Below are positions 14,528-15,281 of a DNA stretch of 15,281 bases, in pieces (position 1 is the stretch's first letter; each line of letters opens with the position of its first letter). The notes beneath the pieces were generated by a model that did not search any database, was not told the origin of the DNA, and was given only the letters and a program-made list of their open reading frames with translations. Location of the stretch: the NCBI GenBank assembly GCA_040255445.1, contig JBDZUZ010000095.1:1-15281 (forward strand). The letters are read 5' to 3'. This DNA is from JBDZUZ01 sp040255445. GTDB lineage: Bacteria > Planctomycetota > Phycisphaerae > Phycisphaerales > UBA1924. The position numbers and the translations under genes were made by a program.

Positions 14528-15281
14528 TTGGACACGCACCAGACCAACGACAGCCGCCCCGCATCGTCACCGCCCGGCCCCGAGCAGCGGCCGGCGGAGA
14601 CGCCGCCCGCGCGGCCCGCGCCTGGAGCACTGGCGGGCGGTCCGCCCCCCGGCGGGTACCGGCCCCAGCCGCAGCCCCAGCGGCTCCTGCACCCCCGCAA
14701 GGTCCGCGGCGGGATCAAGTTCAACGCGAGCGATGGTTCGGGCGTGACCGGGTGGGCGGCGCAGCGGTGGATGCGCATCCTCGAAGCCGCCGGCCGCGGC
14801 GAGGCACTCAAAGAGGGGCTTGAGTACGCCCGCGCCGGGCAGACACGCCGGCTCGCGGTGCTGTCGGGCCGCATCGAGTCCGCGGTCCAGGGCCGCGACA
14901 TCCGCGCCTACACGACAATCCTGCGGCTCGAGCCCTACACGCCGACCCAGTGGGAACGGGTAGTGGCATCGATGGCCGAGGGCGCGATCTACGCGGCAAA
15001 GCTCCTCGCAGGCGAGATCCCGCCGAATATCGAGGACCTGTTCATCCCGCTGGGGCTCAAGCTCTTCCCCGCGGATCCGAAGGATGTCACGGTCAGCTGC
15101 AACTGTCCCGACGCTGAAGAGCACGGCCCGAACCACCCCGGCGGCTACTGGTGCAAGCACGTCTGCTGCGCGGCGTACCTCTTCGCCGAGCGGCTCGCGG
15201 GCGATGCCTTTGTCATGTTCCAGCTCCGCGGCATCAGCGGGCATGACCTTCTCGAGAACCTGCGGCAGCAGCGGGCCCTCG
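14528..15281 (+). CDS. SWIM zinc-finger protein (3' end cut off)
   Basis: The reading frame is open from 14495, has no ATG before the conserved region, and runs past the window end. The only likely initiator is TTG at 14528, which gives at least 251 residues. Residues 1-56 are rich in Pro, Gly, Ala and Gln and probably disordered. Conserved sequence begins near KVRGGIKF (58-65) and continues through GRGEALKEGLEYARAGQTRRL and RDIRAYTTILRLEPYTPTQW, as in SWIM proteins next to SNF2 helicases. The zinc motif is C-x-C-x15-C-x-H: Cys191, Cys193, Cys209, His211. The 15-residue spacing, including a Gly/Pro/His-rich insert, is longer than in the compact C-S-C-P-D-W type. SWIM domains bind DNA or protein partners. 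Downstream of the helicase by 64 bp and on the same strand, it probably works with it. No Shine-Dalgarno is seen, so the start is uncertain. Confidence 0.82.
   Translation, partial: MDTHQTNDSRPASSPPGPEQRPAETPPARPAPGALAGGPPPGGYRPQPQPQRLLHPRKVRGGIKFNASDGSGVTGWAAQRWMRILEAAGRGEALKEGLEYARAGQTRRLAVLSGRIESAVQGRDIRAYTTILRLEPYTPTQWERVVASMAEGAIYAAKLLAGEIPPNIEDLFIPLGLKLFPADPKDVTVSCNCPDAEEHGPNHPGGYWCKHVCCAAYLFAERLAGDAFVMFQLRGISGHDLLENLRQQRAL

Noticed and set aside
11248..15281. Calling the SNF2-SWIM pair a DISARM-type or other known defence system
   Set aside because: DISARM needs a methyltransferase and further Drm proteins. None is present, and the neighbours are a tRNA and a secreted protease.
1..15281. 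CRISPR array
   Set aside because: No set of regularly spaced direct repeats occurs; the repeats present are inverted and confined to 592-836.

Overview
This is a very GC-rich bacterial window that most likely comes from a planctomycete, probably of the Phycisphaerae type. The main clue is the 1774-residue secreted protease at 5572-10896. Near its N-terminus it carries the short LERLEERVLLSGD motif, typical of large planctomycete extracellular proteins. Three further clues fit: both tRNA genes lack an encoded CCA end, many starts have weak or no Shine-Dalgarno sequence, and a palindromic intergenic repeat of a kind I associate with planctomycete genomes is present. The taxonomic call is inference.

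Layout. A small unknown gene (171-554, +) is followed by a ~245-bp palindromic repeat element. The element fills the gap to the convergent gene kdsA (843-1691, -), a Kdo-8-phosphate synthase. kdsA shares a 91-bp divergent promoter region with a two-gene ABC-2 exporter operon (ATPase 1783-2628, permease 2628-3959; stop and start codons overlap). A tRNA-Val(UAC) follows 17 bp later (3977-4050). The Kdo transferase gene waaA begins 23 bp after the tRNA (4074-5324). A 247-bp leader region precedes the giant S8 protease, which ends at a textbook intrinsic terminator (10925-10960). A tRNA-Lys(UUU) (11084-11156) is followed by a 1071-residue SNF2-family helicase (11248-14463). The last gene encodes a SWIM zinc-finger protein. 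It starts at an inferred TTG (14528) and runs off the window end.

How the parts fit. kdsA and waaA catalyse the committed synthesis of Kdo and its transfer to lipid A, so this organism very likely makes a Kdo-containing lipopolysaccharide in a Gram-negative-type outer membrane. The exporter between them has no substrate that can be read from sequence. The protease is modular: prosegment, S8 catalytic domain with a complete triad, Ig-like domain, PPC-like domain, P-domain, second PPC-like domain, an unassigned ~275-residue region, then four tandem ~90-110-residue beta-rich repeats. The SNF2 helicase and SWIM protein form a gene pair that recurs in bacteria; its role is not established.

Less familiar signals include the four-fold C-terminal repeat array of the protease, its unassigned central region, and the palindromic intergenic element. 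Others are a recurring TA-N3-T promoter box that points to leaderless or near-leaderless transcripts at the kdsA/ABC divergent region, and an expanded SWIM motif in a gene with a non-ATG start. No CRISPR array, insertion sequence, integrase, rRNA or replication origin was seen.
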